Position numbers and translations under genes: made by a program. 39,235 nt of DNA from Prevotellaceae bacterium (lineage in GTDB: Bacteria > Bacteroidota > Bacteroidia > Bacteroidales > UBA932), in contig JAISBU010000018.1 of assembly GCA_031266015.1 (NCBI GenBank), forward strand, positions 1-39,235, read 5' to 3'. A model generated the notes under the pieces. That model saw only the letters and a program-made list of their open reading frames with translations. It was not told the origin of the DNA and did not search any database. Below, piece by piece: positions 8,494-17,981 of the stretch. Position 1 is the first letter of the stretch. The number at the start of each line of letters is the position of its first letter.

Positions 8494-8701
8494 CTATCAT
8501 CGTTGCTGTGAAAGTCAGCTAGTTCATTACCTATTTAGCATTTTAGCCGATAGAATATTCCCAATGATGAAGTGCAGCCGTGATATTTTCATTTTTCATT
8601 CTCAACTTTTAAATGAAAAATTCCTTGGCCGACTCTCCCGCATCGAAGGATCTGCAAAGCCCATGCGAACAGGTAAGTTGACCTAAGGATTTTAGTTTAT
8701 T

Positions 8702-8727
8702 GTTACTTTGTCTGGACACAAAGTAAC
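8702..8727. repeat. Perfect 10-base inverted repeat
   Basis: GTTACTTTGT (8702-8711) and its complement (8718-8727) flank a 6-base loop. There is no T run, so it is not an obvious terminator. It directly precedes the dispersed repeat at 8729 and may be part of that element. Confidence 0.7.
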
Positions 8728-8728
8728 C

Positions 8729-8789
8729 AAAAGTCAAGACAAAAATATCCTCGCACCGGATTTTTGTCCGGCTCGCGCACCTCAACGCA
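8729..8789. repeat. Dispersed intergenic repeat, copy A
   Basis: About 61 bases align with 26577-26636 with roughly 10 differences and one gap; both start AAAAGTCAAGAC and share GTC..GGCTC.CGCGC.CC. Both copies lie between genes. No coding capacity is seen. Confidence 0.75.
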
Positions 8790-8817
8790 CAGAGTGTACC
8801 TCAACAAGCTGCGGGTT

Positions 8818-8848
8818 GTCATGCTGAGCCTGTCGAAGCATCTCATGG
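8818..8848. repeat. GTCATGCTGAGC-type dispersed element
   Basis: The element reads TGTCATGCTGAGCCTG, then TCGAAGCATCTCA. It is related to those at 23353-23382, 27112-27138 and, inverted, 27171-27200. It is a short intergenic repeat of a kind common in Bacteroidota. Confidence 0.6.
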
Positions 8849-8945
8849 TGCGCCAAAGTATCTCTAACGCTAAGAGATTGCGGGTTAAGCCAATAATAGC
8901 TTGATAATGAGGGTGTTAACTTGCAATAGCAGAGTGGAAAAAATA

Positions 8946-8980
8946 AAAACCTCACGAGATTTTCATGCTCATGAGGTTTT
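8946..8980 (-). terminator. Terminator for glnS (possibly bidirectional)
   Basis: AAAACCTCACGAG pairs with CTCATGAGGTTTT with one mismatch around a 9-base loop. A and T runs on the outer sides let it act on either strand. It lies 22 bases past the glnS stop. Confidence 0.8.
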
Positions 8981-9002
8981 AAAGAAATAATGAAATGCTT
9001 TG

Positions 9003-10679
9003 CTACTGTTTTTTCTCAATCTTAGCCCATGTATCTTTTAGCGTTACTGTACGGTTGAAAATCATTTTGTCGGCGCTGCTATCGGAATCTACGGCAAAAT
9101 AGCCCAAGCGCTCAAATTGTACAGGAATGTTACCCGATTTTTCGTTGAGTAGCGCAGGTTCTACATAGCCTGTAATTGTTTGTAAAGAGTCCGGATTCAA
9201 GTACTCCTTGTAATCTTTTTCCTCCGGAATAGCATCCATAAAAGGCTCTACGAATAGACGGTCGAATAGCCGAACCTCTACCGGCTTGCAATCGGCTGCA
9301 GCTACCCAGTGGATGGTACCTTTTACAGAGCGCGACTTGTCGGCATCATAGGTACAGTGAATTTCGGTAATTTTTCCCTTGGCGTCTTTTACTACATTTT
9401 CGCACTTGATAATGTAGCCGAAATATTTCAGGCGCACCTCTTGTCCCGGAGCAAGGCGGAAGAATTTTTTCGGTGGATTTTCCATGAAGTCATCACGCTC
9501 AATGTACAGCTCGCGACTAAGCGTAAGCATGCGTTTGCCTGCGCTTTCGTCTTCGGGGTTGTTAATGGCTTCGGTGGTTTCGGTTTTTCCTGCGGGATAG
9601 TTGGTGATTACCAGCTTCACCGGATTAAGTACCGCCATGCGGCGAAGTGAGCGCTTGTTCAAGTCCTCACGGATGCACCACTCCAGCAGTGAGAGGTCGA
9701 TAAGGTTATCGCGTTTTGCAACTCCCACCTTATCTGCGAAAGCACGAATACTTTCGGGAGTATAGCCGCGACGGCGTATACCGCAAATAGTCGGCATACG
9801 GGGATCGTCCCAGCCGGTTACGTAGCTGCCTTTCACCAGCTCAAGCAGCTTGCGCTTGCTCATTACGGTATAGGTAAGGCGCAGGCGCGCAAATTCGTAC
9901 TGGTGTGACGGGAAAATCTCCAGCTTCTCAATGAACCAATCGTATAGCGGACGGTGAACGTCAAATTCCAATGTGCAAATGGAGTGTGTAATTTTTTCGA
10001 TGGAGTCGCATTCTCCATGTGCATAGTCGTACATGGGGTATATGCACCACCTGTTGCCTGTGCGGTGGTGGTTGGTATGCAGTATGCGGTACATGATTGG
10101 GTCGCGCATAAGCATGTTGGTATGCGCCATGTCAATTTTTGCGCGTAGCACTTTCTCGCCGTCGGCAAATTCGCCGTTGCGCATACGCGTGAAGAGGTCA
10201 ACGTTTTCTTCCACGCTGCGGTTGCGGTAGGGGCTATCGACTCCCGGAGCAGTTACTGTTCCCCGGGTTGCACGTATTTCCTCCTGCGTTTGATCGTCAA
10301 CGTAGGCAAAGCCTTTTTTGATAAGAGCAATGGCCCAGCTGTACAGCTGCTCAAAGTAGTCTGAAGCATAAAGCTCATTGGCCCAGCTGAACCCCAGCCA
10401 CTTTACGTCCTCCTTGATGGAGTCTACGTATTCGGTATCTTCCTTTACCGGATTGGTGTCGTCAAAACGGAGGTTGGTAGCGCCGCCGTACTTTTGCGCC
10501 AGCCCAAAGTTGAGGCAAATACTCTTTGCATGGCCTATATGCAGGTATCCGTTGGGTTCCGGCGGAAAACGGGTGAGTATGGTTTTATGTTTTCCGGCAG
10601 CCAAATCCGCCTCAATAATTTCTTCAATAAAGTTGAGCGAACGCTCTGGATTACAGGCGTTTGTCGTAGTATCTATCAT
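9003..10679 (-). CDS. glnS: Glutamyl/glutaminyl-tRNA synthetase family: glutamine-tRNA ligase
   Basis: Charges tRNA-Gln with glutamine, using ATP. The frame extends to 10778, but the ATG at 10679 gives 558 residues starting [20 protein letters not shown], which fits GlnRS length (about 555) and homologue N-termini; the extra upstream codons overlap the likely promoter. Seen: class I signature [14 protein letters not shown] with HIGH at residues 47-50, DDTNPVKE, the KMSKS counterpart [11 protein letters not shown] near residue 270, and two C-terminal anticodon-binding beta-barrels. The gene is monocistronic, ends in its own terminator, and is divergent from the acyltransferase gene at 10867. 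Its presence, with AsnRS nearby, argues for direct charging of both amides rather than the transamidation route. Confidence 0.96.
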   Translation of the reverse strand: MIDTTTNACNPERSLNFIEEIIEADLAAGKHKTILTRFPPEPNGYLHIGHAKSICLNFGLAQKYGGATNLRFDDTNPVKEDTEYVDSIKEDVKWLGFSWANELYASDYFEQLYSWAIALIKKGFAYVDDQTQEEIRATRGTVTAPGVDSPYRNRSVEENVDLFTRMRNGEFADGEKVLRAKIDMAHTNMLMRDPIMYRILHTNHHRTGNRWCIYPMYDYAHGECDSIEKITHSICTLEFDVHRPLYDWFIEKLEIFPSHQYEFARLRLTYTVMSKRKLLELVKGSYVTGWDDPRMPTICGIRRRGYTPESIRAFADKVGVAKRDNLIDLSLLEWCIREDLNKRSLRRMAVLNPVKLVITNYPAGKTETTEAINNPEDESAGKRMLTLSRELYIERDDFMENPPKKFFRLAPGQEVRLKYFGYIIKCENVVKDAKGKITEIHCTYDADKSRSVKGTIHWVAAADCKPVEVRLFDRLFVEPFMDAIPEEKDYKEYLNPDSLQTITGYVEPALLNEKSGNIPVQFERLGYFAVDSDSSADKMIFNRTVTLKDTWAKIEKKQ

Positions 10680-10782
10680 AGAAAAGACGTTATCAACGGT
10701 TGATTTTTGAACATTTAGCTTGATTTCTTTGGCGCTTGACGGCCTGAAATTCTTGACACTTGTACTGAAACGGCACAAACTT

Positions 10783-10790
10783 CAAAGTTA
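10783..10790 (-). promoter_or_regulatory. Likely -7 box of the glnS promoter
   Basis: The minus strand reads TAACTTTG, matching the Bacteroidetes TAnnTTTG box, about 104 bases before the chosen ATG. A -33 TTTG is not clear (TTTA at 10813-10816). The position inside the longer glnS frame supports the shorter start. Confidence 0.5.
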
Positions 10791-10854
10791 CACAAAATAT
10801 GGTAATAGCAGGTAAAGAGGTTAGCTTTTAGGCAAAAAAGTCAAAACAGTTTCT

Positions 10855-10862
10855 TATATTTG
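10855..10862 (+). promoter_or_regulatory. -7 box immediately before the acyltransferase start codon
   Basis: TATATTTG fits TAnnTTTG and ends 4 bases before the ATG at 10867. If it is used, transcription would begin at or next to the start codon, giving a leaderless or nearly leaderless mRNA. The -33 element is not clear. Confidence 0.5.
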
Positions 10863-10866
10863 TGCC

Positions 10867-11778
10867 ATGAAACGGATTTTATTAGGTTTGGCAAGCTTGC
10901 TATTGAGGGTGGTTTTGTTCTGCGTTGGCATTTTGCCCAGCCGGTGCTTATGCCTTGTTTCTAACGTTTTGGCATTTTTGGCAGCTCGGGTTGCAGGCTA
11001 TCGTTACAAGGTGGTAATGAGTAATTTACGTTTGGCGTTTCCCCAAAAAGGCGATAGGGAAATCAAGCGGATAGCAAAGAAATCATATCGCAGCTTTTTT
11101 GATACCACGCTTAATATTTTTCGAATTCGCTTCGCATCCCGCAAGCGTATAATGCGTACGGTGGTGTTCAAGAATTTGGAGATGATGCAAAATCTGTACG
11201 GAAAAGATAAAGACGGCATCATGCTTGCCGGGCACTACTCTTGCTGGGAGTACATTGGTACGGTGCAACCCGACATTGGACACCAAACGGTAGCGGCGTA
11301 TCAGCCTCTGACTTTTGCTCCGTTGGAAAACATTATCAGAGAGGCTCGTGAGCGCTTTGGCGCTAAGATGGCCGCGCTTAAGGATGTGTTTAGGGTTTTG
11401 TTTGCCTACCAAAGGCAGGGTGTAAAGACGATGACGCTTATGGTGTCTGACCAGTCGCCTGGCAGAGGATCTTGTGCAAATTGGGTTACACTGCTGGGGC
11501 AGCCAACGCCCGTTCTGATAGGCCCGGAGCGTATTGCGCAAAAGCTGGATAGCGCTGTGATGTATTTGAGAATTGTGGAGCGCAGAAGATTTCGCTATGA
11601 GTATGAGTTTGTAATGTTGAGCGAGAGCGCTGCAAAAGAAGAGCCCATGGCAATAACAAAAAGGTTTTACGAAGAGCTGGAGAAAGATCTACATCGTGTA
11701 CCCGAATTATGGATGTGGACACATAAGCGCTGGAAGCATGCTCACTTGTATAGGGAGCAACAAAAAGGTGAAAAGTAG
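10867..11778 (+). CDS. LpxL/HtrB-family lipid A acyltransferase-like protein
   Basis: Inner-membrane acyltransferase of the family that adds secondary acyl chains to lipid A. It has 303 residues. Seen: an N-terminal hydrophobic anchor (about residues 3-40), the catalytic H-X4-E as HYSCWE (His123, Glu128), a region around VSDQSPG near residue 200, and the C-terminal PELWMWTHKRWKH that marks the family. The start ATG is 10867, just after a -7 promoter box. The HU/SPOR gene begins 41 bases downstream. It could act on another glycolipid or aminolipid; the exact acceptor cannot be told from sequence. Confidence 0.85.
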   Translation: MKRILLGLASLLLRVVLFCVGILPSRCLCLVSNVLAFLAARVAGYRYKVVMSNLRLAFPQKGDREIKRIAKKSYRSFFDTTLNIFRIRFASRKRIMRTVVFKNLEMMQNLYGKDKDGIMLAGHYSCWEYIGTVQPDIGHQTVAAYQPLTFAPLENIIREARERFGAKMAALKDVFRVLFAYQRQGVKTMTLMVSDQSPGRGSCANWVTLLGQPTPVLIGPERIAQKLDSAVMYLRIVERRRFRYEYEFVMLSESAAKEEPMAITKRFYEELEKDLHRVPELWMWTHKRWKHAHLYREQQKGEK

Positions 11779-11819
11779 AGACTTCGACTTAGAAGTAATC
11801 ATCTAAAACACAAGACGAT

Positions 11820-12800
11820 ATGGAAGAATTAGCCGCGCTGCTCATAGAGCTGCTAAAGGCACACAATAGGGTTTCGCTACCGGGTTTGGGAGCATTTGTT
11901 GCTATTCCGCAACCGGCATTTATTGATAATGACAGTAAAACTATAAACCCACCTTCGAAAAAAATTACATTTTCGATAGCTGAAACATGGAATGACGGTT
12001 TGGTGGAGCAGCTATACGCTCAAAAGCATAGTATTTCGGAGGAAGAAGCGGTTGTTCGCGTTAAGCATATTACGATGGATGTACGATTCATGCTTGATGC
12101 GAATGGTAAGCTGCAGCTACCCGGTTTGGGTATGTTGAAGCAAGGTAAAACGCGTGATATCAGCTTTGGGCAGAACAGGGGTACAAATTTGAATGGCGAT
12201 TCGTTTGGTTTAAGCGCTGTAAAAATAGGCAACCACGGAACAGCGGCTAAAAAAGAAGGGAAGCCTGTTGACGTGAATACCTTGCCGCTTATTGTTTTGG
12301 CGGGAATGGTAACGCTGGCCGCGGCAATCGGCTTGTATTTGTTTTTGAGCGGAGGTACAATCGATGATGAGCTGGGCGCAGTGCTTTCTACGAAACCGGA
12401 GATGCAGGTAAATGCGTCTTTAGCTCCTGCTGCTCAAAATGAGATGAATGTGGAACCGCAACCATCACGTGGTAGCGCGCCTTCGGAGGTAATTGTACAT
12501 CAACCGGCGCGTAAGCCGACGCCAAAACCGCAACAAGCAGCGCCGAAAGCACAACCGGCTAAGTCAACTGGCAATTGTGAGTACTGCATTATAGTAACCA
12601 GCGTAAGCTCCAGGAAGGCTGCAAACATCAAAGTGCAAACTTATGTGAAAATGGGCTATAAAAATAGCCGGGTTGTTGAAAGCGGCAATAAAATACGTGT
12701 GGCCATTGGCTGCTACAAGAGCCAGGAGGTGGCTAGAAAAGAGTTGGCCAAAACCCAAAAAGTTATAAAAGATGCGTGGCTTTTGGAAGTAAAAAAATAG
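11820..12800 (+). CDS. HU-like (CCDC81-type) and SPOR-domain membrane protein
   Basis: A 326-residue protein of a Bacteroidota-specific type. Residues about 1-135 form the two bacterial HU/CCDC81-like domains; each carries the short signature LPGLG (VSLPGLGAFVAIPQ near 20 and LQLPGLGMLKQGKTRDI near 100). A single membrane segment follows (about 155-178, IVLAGMVTLAAAIGLYLFL), then a Pro/Ala/Gln-rich linker, then a C-terminal SPOR domain (about 252-325, starting YCIIVTSVSSRKAANI) that binds denuded peptidoglycan at division sites. The layout puts the HU part in the cytoplasm and SPOR in the periplasm, suggesting a link between wall and cytoplasm at the septum; that role is inferred. The ATG lies 41 bases after the acyltransferase stop. 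Confidence 0.85.
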   Translation: MEELAALLIELLKAHNRVSLPGLGAFVAIPQPAFIDNDSKTINPPSKKITFSIAETWNDGLVEQLYAQKHSISEEEAVVRVKHITMDVRFMLDANGKLQLPGLGMLKQGKTRDISFGQNRGTNLNGDSFGLSAVKIGNHGTAAKKEGKPVDVNTLPLIVLAGMVTLAAAIGLYLFLSGGTIDDELGAVLSTKPEMQVNASLAPAAQNEMNVEPQPSRGSAPSEVIVHQPARKPTPKPQQAAPKAQPAKSTGNCEYCIIVTSVSSRKAANIKVQTYVKMGYKNSRVVESGNKIRVAIGCYKSQEVARKELAKTQKVIKDAWLLEVKK

Positions 12801-12888
12801 TAATATGTTGAATATCAAATTATTATGCTAACCGTGGATTGTCTCGCTTACAATTATGGTTGGCAGAATTTTTTTATAGCCTGTAGAG

Positions 12889-14640
12889 ATGTTTAAAAGT
12901 TTATCCGCATATATTGATTTGCTGGAGCAGCAAGGAGAGCTTATTCGTTTTTCGGAGTTTGTCGATCCGGTATTGGAGATGGCAGAAATTACCGATCGTG
13001 TGAGTAAGAGCAAGGATGGCGGCAAGGCCCTGCTGTTTGAGAATACGGGAACAAATTTTCCGGTGCTTACCAATATGATGGGAAGCCATCGTAGAATGTG
13101 CAGCACGCTGGGTGTGGAAAATTATGACGATGTGGGCAAAAAAATTGATAATTTTTTTGCCCAGCTGGTGCAGCCGAAGCTCAACCTGTGGGATAAGCTG
13201 AAAATGTTGGGAACGCTTAAGCAGGCGTCGACTTGGATGCCTCGCGTGCAGAGAGGTAGGGGAAAGTGCCAGCAGGTGGTAACACAGCATCCCTCTTTGG
13301 ATATTTTACCTGTACTTAAATCCTGGCCATGCGACGGTGGACGTTTTGTTACTCTTCCTATGGTGCATACACGGGATTTACGCACCGGCGTACGCAATGT
13401 AGGCATGTACCGCATGCAGGTTTTTGATGATAAAACCACCGGCATGCACTGGCATAAGCATAAGACCGGAGCACGTCATTTTGCGCAATACAAAGAGGCT
13501 GGTCAACGCATGCCTGTTGCGGTTGCGCTGGGTGGCGATCCGGTGTACGCATACTGTGCCACAGCTCCGCTTCCCGATAATTTGGATGAGTACTTATTGG
13601 CCGGTTTTTTACGGAGTAAACCTGTAACTCTTGTAAAGTGTATAACTCAACCGCTGGAAGTTCCTGCTGATGCTGATATTGTTATTGAGGGATATGTCGA
13701 TCCGCAGGAGCAGCTTGTTGTGGAAGGGCCATTCGGAGACCACACCGGATTTTACTCCTTGGAAGATTACTATCCGAAGTTTCATGTAACCTGCATTACT
13801 CACAGAAAAAATGCCGTGTACCCTGCGACAGTAGTGGGTGTTCCTCCACAGGAAGATGCCTATATTTCTAAGGCATCTGAGCGAATTTTCCTGGCTCCGA
13901 TAAGGCTGGTAATGTCGCCTGAGATGGTAGATATGAGCATGCCGGCAGAGGGAGTGGCACATAACATTGTTGTGGTAAAAATAAACAAAACGTACGAGGG
14001 GCAGGCGCATAAAGTTGCAAATACCCTATGGGGTGCGGGACAGATGATGTTGAATAAAATGCTTGTGGTGGTGGATGGTGATGTAGATGTGCACAATGCG
14101 CAACGTATTTTGGATGCCTTGACGAAAAATTTTATTCCGGATAGGGATGTTTATTTTGGTAAGGGCCCATTAGATGTGCTGGATCACGCTGCGCAGGCGT
14201 GTGGCTACGGTGGAAAAATTTGCCTGGATGCAACCGTAAAAATGCCGGGAGAGATGGCGAATAAAGATTCAACTTTTTCTCCGGAAAATTTATATACGTT
14301 TGCACATGATGTGGCTGATGTGAGGAGTAAAATCGCGGTTCAATTTGATAAATCCGTAGACTTGGCTGACCTTTCAGCTTGCCTGTGGCTATTGGGCAAT
14401 AACGTAGATCCTCAGCGTGATTGCAGGGTGGAGGATGGGCGCTTATATATTAATGCTACCACGAAAAAAGCGGGAGAGAAAGGGTTTAATCGTCGTTGGC
14501 CGAATGTGGTTTGCTCAGCAGATAAAACCATTGATAGCGTAGATAAGAAGTGGAGCAAGTTGGGACTTGGAGAAATAGTAAATTCTCCAAGTAGAAAATT
14601 TTCACGCCTGAAAAACGGAGATGGCGCTGCGACAGGGTAG
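12889..14640 (+). CDS. UbiD-family decarboxylase, probably menaquinone biosynthesis
   Basis: Cytosolic prenylated-flavin-dependent decarboxylase of the UbiD family, 583 residues. Seen: MGSHRRMCSTLGV near residue 64, the conserved block around MHWHKHK, the catalytic segment EGPFGDHTGFYS (Glu about residue 278), and VVGVPPQEDAYI. The family removes the carboxyl group from the prenylated ring in quinone pathways. Because the window also holds mqnE, the best guess is the late decarboxylation of the futalosine menaquinone route; this is inferred from pathway context, not from adjacency, since mqnE is 12 kb away. UbiX, needed to make the cofactor, is not in the window. The gene converges on rpoN with only 7 bases between the stops. 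Confidence 0.85.
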   Translation: MFKSLSAYIDLLEQQGELIRFSEFVDPVLEMAEITDRVSKSKDGGKALLFENTGTNFPVLTNMMGSHRRMCSTLGVENYDDVGKKIDNFFAQLVQPKLNLWDKLKMLGTLKQASTWMPRVQRGRGKCQQVVTQHPSLDILPVLKSWPCDGGRFVTLPMVHTRDLRTGVRNVGMYRMQVFDDKTTGMHWHKHKTGARHFAQYKEAGQRMPVAVALGGDPVYAYCATAPLPDNLDEYLLAGFLRSKPVTLVKCITQPLEVPADADIVIEGYVDPQEQLVVEGPFGDHTGFYSLEDYYPKFHVTCITHRKNAVYPATVVGVPPQEDAYISKASERIFLAPIRLVMSPEMVDMSMPAEGVAHNIVVVKINKTYEGQAHKVANTLWGAGQMMLNKMLVVVDGDVDVHNAQRILDALTKNFIPDRDVYFGKGPLDVLDHAAQACGYGGKICLDATVKMPGEMANKDSTFSPENLYTFAHDVADVRSKIAVQFDKSVDLADLSACLWLLGNNVDPQRDCRVEDGRLYINATTKKAGEKGFNRRWPNVVCSADKTIDSVDKKWSKLGLGEIVNSPSRKFSRLKNGDGAATG

Positions 14641-14647
14641 CCGTTTG

Positions 14648-16054
14648 CTATATTGTTTTTCTCAGCCTGGCTATCGGAATACCCAGCTGCTCTCGATACT
14701 TGGCTATTGTACGGCGGGCAATAATATAGCCTTTACGCTTAAGAACCTCCATTAGCGCTTCATCGGATAGGGGCGTTTTTTTGTTTTCGGTGGTAATGCA
14801 GTCGGCAAGTATCTGTTTTATTTTGCGGGTAGAAACCTCTTCGCCGCTTTCGGTTTGCATTCCTTCAGAGAAGAAATCTTTCAGGCTGTAAATACCAAAG
14901 TTGGTTTGCACGTACTTGCTGCTTACCACACGTGATACAGTTGATAAGTCATACCCTGTTTTCTCTGATATATCCTTGAGTATGAGAGGTTTAATCAAGT
15001 TAAACTCGCCTGTGATAAACACCTCTTTTTGTCGCTCGACAATAGCAGACATTACGCTGACGAGGGTGAGCTGCCGCTGCTTTATGGCATCAATAAACCA
15101 CTTTGCCGCTTCTACTTTTTGCCTGGCAAACATTACGGCTTCACGTTCCGCCTCGTTCTTTGCAACGGAGTACTGCTGCAGCATTTGCCTGTATTCCCTG
15201 GCTACTTTAAGCGATGGAATATTGCGCGGCGTAAGGCTTTGCTGCAACACGCCATCTTTGTACTCTACAATAAAATCCGGAAAAATAATGTTTGCAGAAG
15301 GCAGGTTTAACCCGCTGAAGCTGCCTCCCGGCTTGGGATTGAGATGCACAACTTCGGAAAAGGCTTGCTTTAACTCTTTGTCCGATATGGAAAGCTGCTG
15401 CTTGATTTTGTCGTAGCGCTTGTTGATAAAGTCGTCAAACGCTGTGGCTACCATTTTTCGTGCTACCTCAACATCTTCGCCTTCTCTCGCCTTAGCGTGC
15501 AGCTGCAAAAGCAGGCACTCTTGCAGGTTGCGTGCTCCTATTCCGGCAGGATCAAAGTCCTGAATAACTTTGAGAACGTGTCCCAGCTCCCGCGCTGTTA
15601 CCTCCAGATTCTGAGTAAAGGCAAGGTCATCGGAAATAGCGCTGAGCGGGCGGCGGATGTATCCGTCATCGTCAATATATCCTATGAGAAATACACCGAG
15701 CGTTTGTTCTCGTTGTGAGAGTTTTCGTAGCTGAAGCTGCTGTAAAAGCGTTGACTGCAGATCAAGATTATTGGCGGGAACCAGGCTTTGCAGGTTCAAC
15801 TCTGTGGAGTGTCCGCTGCTGCCGATATGGTAATCCGGAGCGCTGTCAATGGTAGTTAAATCAACGTTGACAACTTCGCTTGCTACATCAGAAAATTCAT
15901 CGTCGTTGTTTTCCTCCAGAGCGGGGTTTTCGTCCAGCTCCTCCTGTACTCGCTGGTTGAACTCCTGAACAGGAAGCTCCAGTAGCCTTATAAGCTGTAT
16001 TTGTAGCGGAGACAGGCGTTGTTGCTGCCTTTGATATAACGATTGGTTTAGCAA
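14648..16054 (-). CDS. rpoN: RNA polymerase sigma-54 factor
   Basis: Alternative sigma factor that directs RNA polymerase to -24/-12 promoters and needs an AAA+ activator. It has 468 residues. Seen: the Gln/Leu-rich activator-interacting region I (residues 1-50, SLYQRQQQRLSPLQIQLIRL), an acidic region II (about 50-90), the core-binding domain, the helix-turn-helix region, and the RpoN box ARRTIAKYREQLGIP near the C-terminus. All parts are present, so it should be functional. It lies downstream of asnS on the same strand with a 189-base gap (16055-16243) in which no clear promoter or terminator was recognised. Confidence 0.97.
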   Translation of the reverse strand: MLNQSLYQRQQQRLSPLQIQLIRLLELPVQEFNQRVQEELDENPALEENNDDEFSDVASEVVNVDLTTIDSAPDYHIGSSGHSTELNLQSLVPANNLDLQSTLLQQLQLRKLSQREQTLGVFLIGYIDDDGYIRRPLSAISDDLAFTQNLEVTARELGHVLKVIQDFDPAGIGARNLQECLLLQLHAKAREGEDVEVARKMVATAFDDFINKRYDKIKQQLSISDKELKQAFSEVVHLNPKPGGSFSGLNLPSANIIFPDFIVEYKDGVLQQSLTPRNIPSLKVAREYRQMLQQYSVAKNEAEREAVMFARQKVEAAKWFIDAIKQRQLTLVSVMSAIVERQKEVFITGEFNLIKPLILKDISEKTGYDLSTVSRVVSSKYVQTNFGIYSLKDFFSEGMQTESGEEVSTRKIKQILADCITTENKKTPLSDEALMEVLKRKGYIIARRTIAKYREQLGIPIARLRKTI

Positions 16055-16243
16055 TGGACAATGAGTATAAGGTTGAACTGCTGAAGAGTTGAACAGTTTT
16101 AGCTGCTTATGCGCTTTAGCTGACTATTTCGTAAAGCATTGATTCTATTTGCTGTTTCTGCAATGGGCTCTCGGAATATTTCAGATGGGGATTGATACAT
16201 ATTTTCGTTCGACAAATCAGCAACTCAACGATTCAACATCCTC

Positions 16244-17644
16244 CTAAAATTCCGCGCTACGCGGTGTACGCGGGAATGGGATAACATCGCGAATATTACC
16301 CATACCTGTAACAAAGAGCAGCAGGCGTTCAAAACCCAGGCCGAATCCGCTGTGCGGAGCAGCGCCAAAGCGGCGCGTATCAAGGTACCACCACAGCGTA
16401 CTTTCGTCCATTTTCAGTTCATCAATGCGCGCTTTCAGCTTGTCAAAACTTTCTTCGCGCTGTGAACCTCCGATTATTTCGCCGATTTTTGGAAACAGCA
16501 CGTCCATAGCCCGTACGGTTTTGCCATCCTCGTTTTGCTTCATGTAGAAGGCCTTGATATCTTTCGGGTAGCTGGTCAGGATTACGGGCTTCTTGAAGTG
16601 CTTTTCAACCAGATAGCGCTCGTGCTCGCTTTGCAGGTCGATACCCCAGTGTACGGGGAACTCAAATTTTTCTCCGCTGGCCTCCAGGATTTTTACGCCT
16701 TCGGTATAATCCAGACGAACAAATTCGGCGCTGCAAACGCTTTGCAGACGCTCTATTAACTCTTTATCATACAGATTGTTAAGAAACTTCAGGTCGTCCA
16801 TGCAGCTGTCCAGCGCATACTGTATCAGGTACTTGATGAAGTCTTCGGCCAAGTCCATGTTCTCCTTTATTTCGTAAAAAGCCATTTCCGGCTCAATCAT
16901 CCAGAACTCGGCCAAGTGGCGTGGTGTGTTGGAATTTTCGGCACGGAAGGTTGGGCCAAAGGTGTATATTTGACCTAAAGCCATAGCTCCGAGTTCTCCC
17001 TCCAGCTGTCCGGAAACGGTAAGGCTGGTGTGCTTTCCGAAAAAATCCTGCGAGTAGTCAATCGCTCCGCCTTCGGCGCGGGGAGGGCTGCCTGCCTCCA
17101 GGGTGGTAACCTGGAACATTGCTCCTGCCCCCTCTGCATCTGAAGCGGTAATGATGGGCGTATGAAAGTAGTAGAACCCGTTGTCGTTGAAATACTTATG
17201 GATGGCGAAGGCCATGGCATGGCGTATGCGCAGCACCGCGCCAAAGGTGTTGGTGCGCGGGCGCAGGTGCGCTATTTCGCGCAAAAACTCTAGCGTGTGC
17301 CCTTTCTTTTGCAGCGGATAAGTTTCCGGATTGGCAGCTCCGTACAACTCAATGATTTTTGCCTGTATTTCAATGGGTTGCCCGCTGCCCTGCGATTGTG
17401 CCAGCTGCCCAGTGGCGCACAGGCAGGCTCCGGTGGTAACCTCCTTGAGCTGCTCCTCCGAGAAGCTATTTTGCAAGTCAAATACCAGCTGAATGTTGTT
17501 GACGGTGGAGCCGTCGTTGAGCGCCACAAAAGCCACATTCTTGTTGCCGCGCTTGGTGCGTACCCATCCTTTTACGGTAACTTCCTGGCCAGTTTCTTTG
17601 CGCTGTAGAAGCTCGGAAATTTTAATCCTTCCGGGTGTTTTCAT
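16244..17644 (-). CDS. asnS: Asparagine-tRNA ligase
   Basis: Class IIb synthetase that charges tRNA-Asn. It has 466 residues, the usual length. Seen: the N-terminal OB-fold anticodon domain (about residues 15-105, [20 protein letters not shown]), class II motif 2 in [20 protein letters not shown], and motif 3 in [16 protein letters not shown] near the C-terminus followed by [11 protein letters not shown]. The NTPRHLAEF sequence is characteristic of AsnRS rather than AspRS. The ATG at 17644 lies about 75 bases after a -7 box on the minus strand. Confidence 0.97.
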   Translation of the reverse strand: MKTPGRIKISELLQRKETGQEVTVKGWVRTKRGNKNVAFVALNDGSTVNNIQLVFDLQNSFSEEQLKEVTTGACLCATGQLAQSQGSGQPIEIQAKIIELYGAANPETYPLQKKGHTLEFLREIAHLRPRTNTFGAVLRIRHAMAFAIHKYFNDNGFYYFHTPIITASDAEGAGAMFQVTTLEAGSPPRAEGGAIDYSQDFFGKHTSLTVSGQLEGELGAMALGQIYTFGPTFRAENSNTPRHLAEFWMIEPEMAFYEIKENMDLAEDFIKYLIQYALDSCMDDLKFLNNLYDKELIERLQSVCSAEFVRLDYTEGVKILEASGEKFEFPVHWGIDLQSEHERYLVEKHFKKPVILTSYPKDIKAFYMKQNEDGKTVRAMDVLFPKIGEIIGGSQREESFDKLKARIDELKMDESTLWWYLDTRRFGAAPHSGFGLGFERLLLFVTGMGNIRDVIPFPRTPRSAEF

Positions 17645-17717
17645 GATAGTTTGAATCGCTTGAATTTTGAGCGTTCGCCTGCTTTGAGTTTTGAGTTTGG
17701 GACAGGCGTTAAATTAA

Positions 17718-17748
17718 CAAAGATACCGAATTTCCGGCACAAATGCAA
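17718..17748 (-). promoter_or_regulatory. asnS promoter
   Basis: The minus strand has a -7 box TATCTTTG (17725-17718) and a TTG (17748-17746) 20 bases upstream, close to the Bacteroidetes consensus. Confidence 0.55.
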
Positions 17749-17901
17749 GAGAAATTCTTGTCGATTGACGATTTACGATTGACAGACTCAGGATAACAGC
17801 GCACTGTCGACTTGCGACGGTTGACGTTTAAATTATGAATCATGTAACGAATTATTTGACTTTTACACTCGGATTTTGCTCCTAAATTCCTACCTTTGGA
17901 G

Positions 17902-17936
17902 TTTGAAGGCTGTGTGAGCTTCACAAGCTATCTTTG
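17902..17936 (+). promoter_or_regulatory. Promoter of the metallopeptidase gene
   Basis: TTTG (17902-17905), 23 bases, then TATCTTTG (17929-17936). The spacing is at the long end for Bacteroidetes promoters. The start codon is 45 bases downstream. Confidence 0.55.
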
Positions 17937-17981
17937 CTTATGGTAAGCCGGCTGTTTTGAACTCAAATAATAAGTTTAGCC

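Larger units (their letters stand above)
8494..9002. other. 509-base gene-free region with dispersed repeats
   Basis: This lies between the convergent namZ-like gene and glnS. It holds a small hairpin (8702-8727), a repeat shared with 26577-26636 (8729-8789), a GTCATGCTGAGC-type element (about 8818-8848) and the glnS terminator (8946-8980). Open frames here have no protein-like features. No promoter is evident. Confidence 0.7.
17645..17981. other. 337-base divergent promoter region
   Basis: Between the divergent asnS and the metallopeptidase gene. It holds a minus-strand promoter (17718-17748), a plus-strand promoter (17902-17936) and a second plus-strand TACCTTTG box at 17891-17898 without a well-spaced -33. 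Around 17757-17830 there are several near copies of GATTGACGATT/GACGGTTGACG. No gene is seen. Confidence 0.6.

Noticed and set aside
8426-8686. An 86-residue frame at the 3' end of the NamZ-like gene
   Set aside because: It overlaps a certain gene in another frame and continues into repeat-bearing intergenic DNA, with no protein features.
10680-10778. N-terminal extension of GlnRS to 10778
   Set aside because: The 33 extra residues do not resemble the family, and ATG 10679 gives the usual length and N-terminus.
16055-16243. Promoter or small gene between asnS and rpoN
   Set aside because: No TAnnTTTG box on the minus strand and no open frame with protein features was found; left as plain intergenic sequence.
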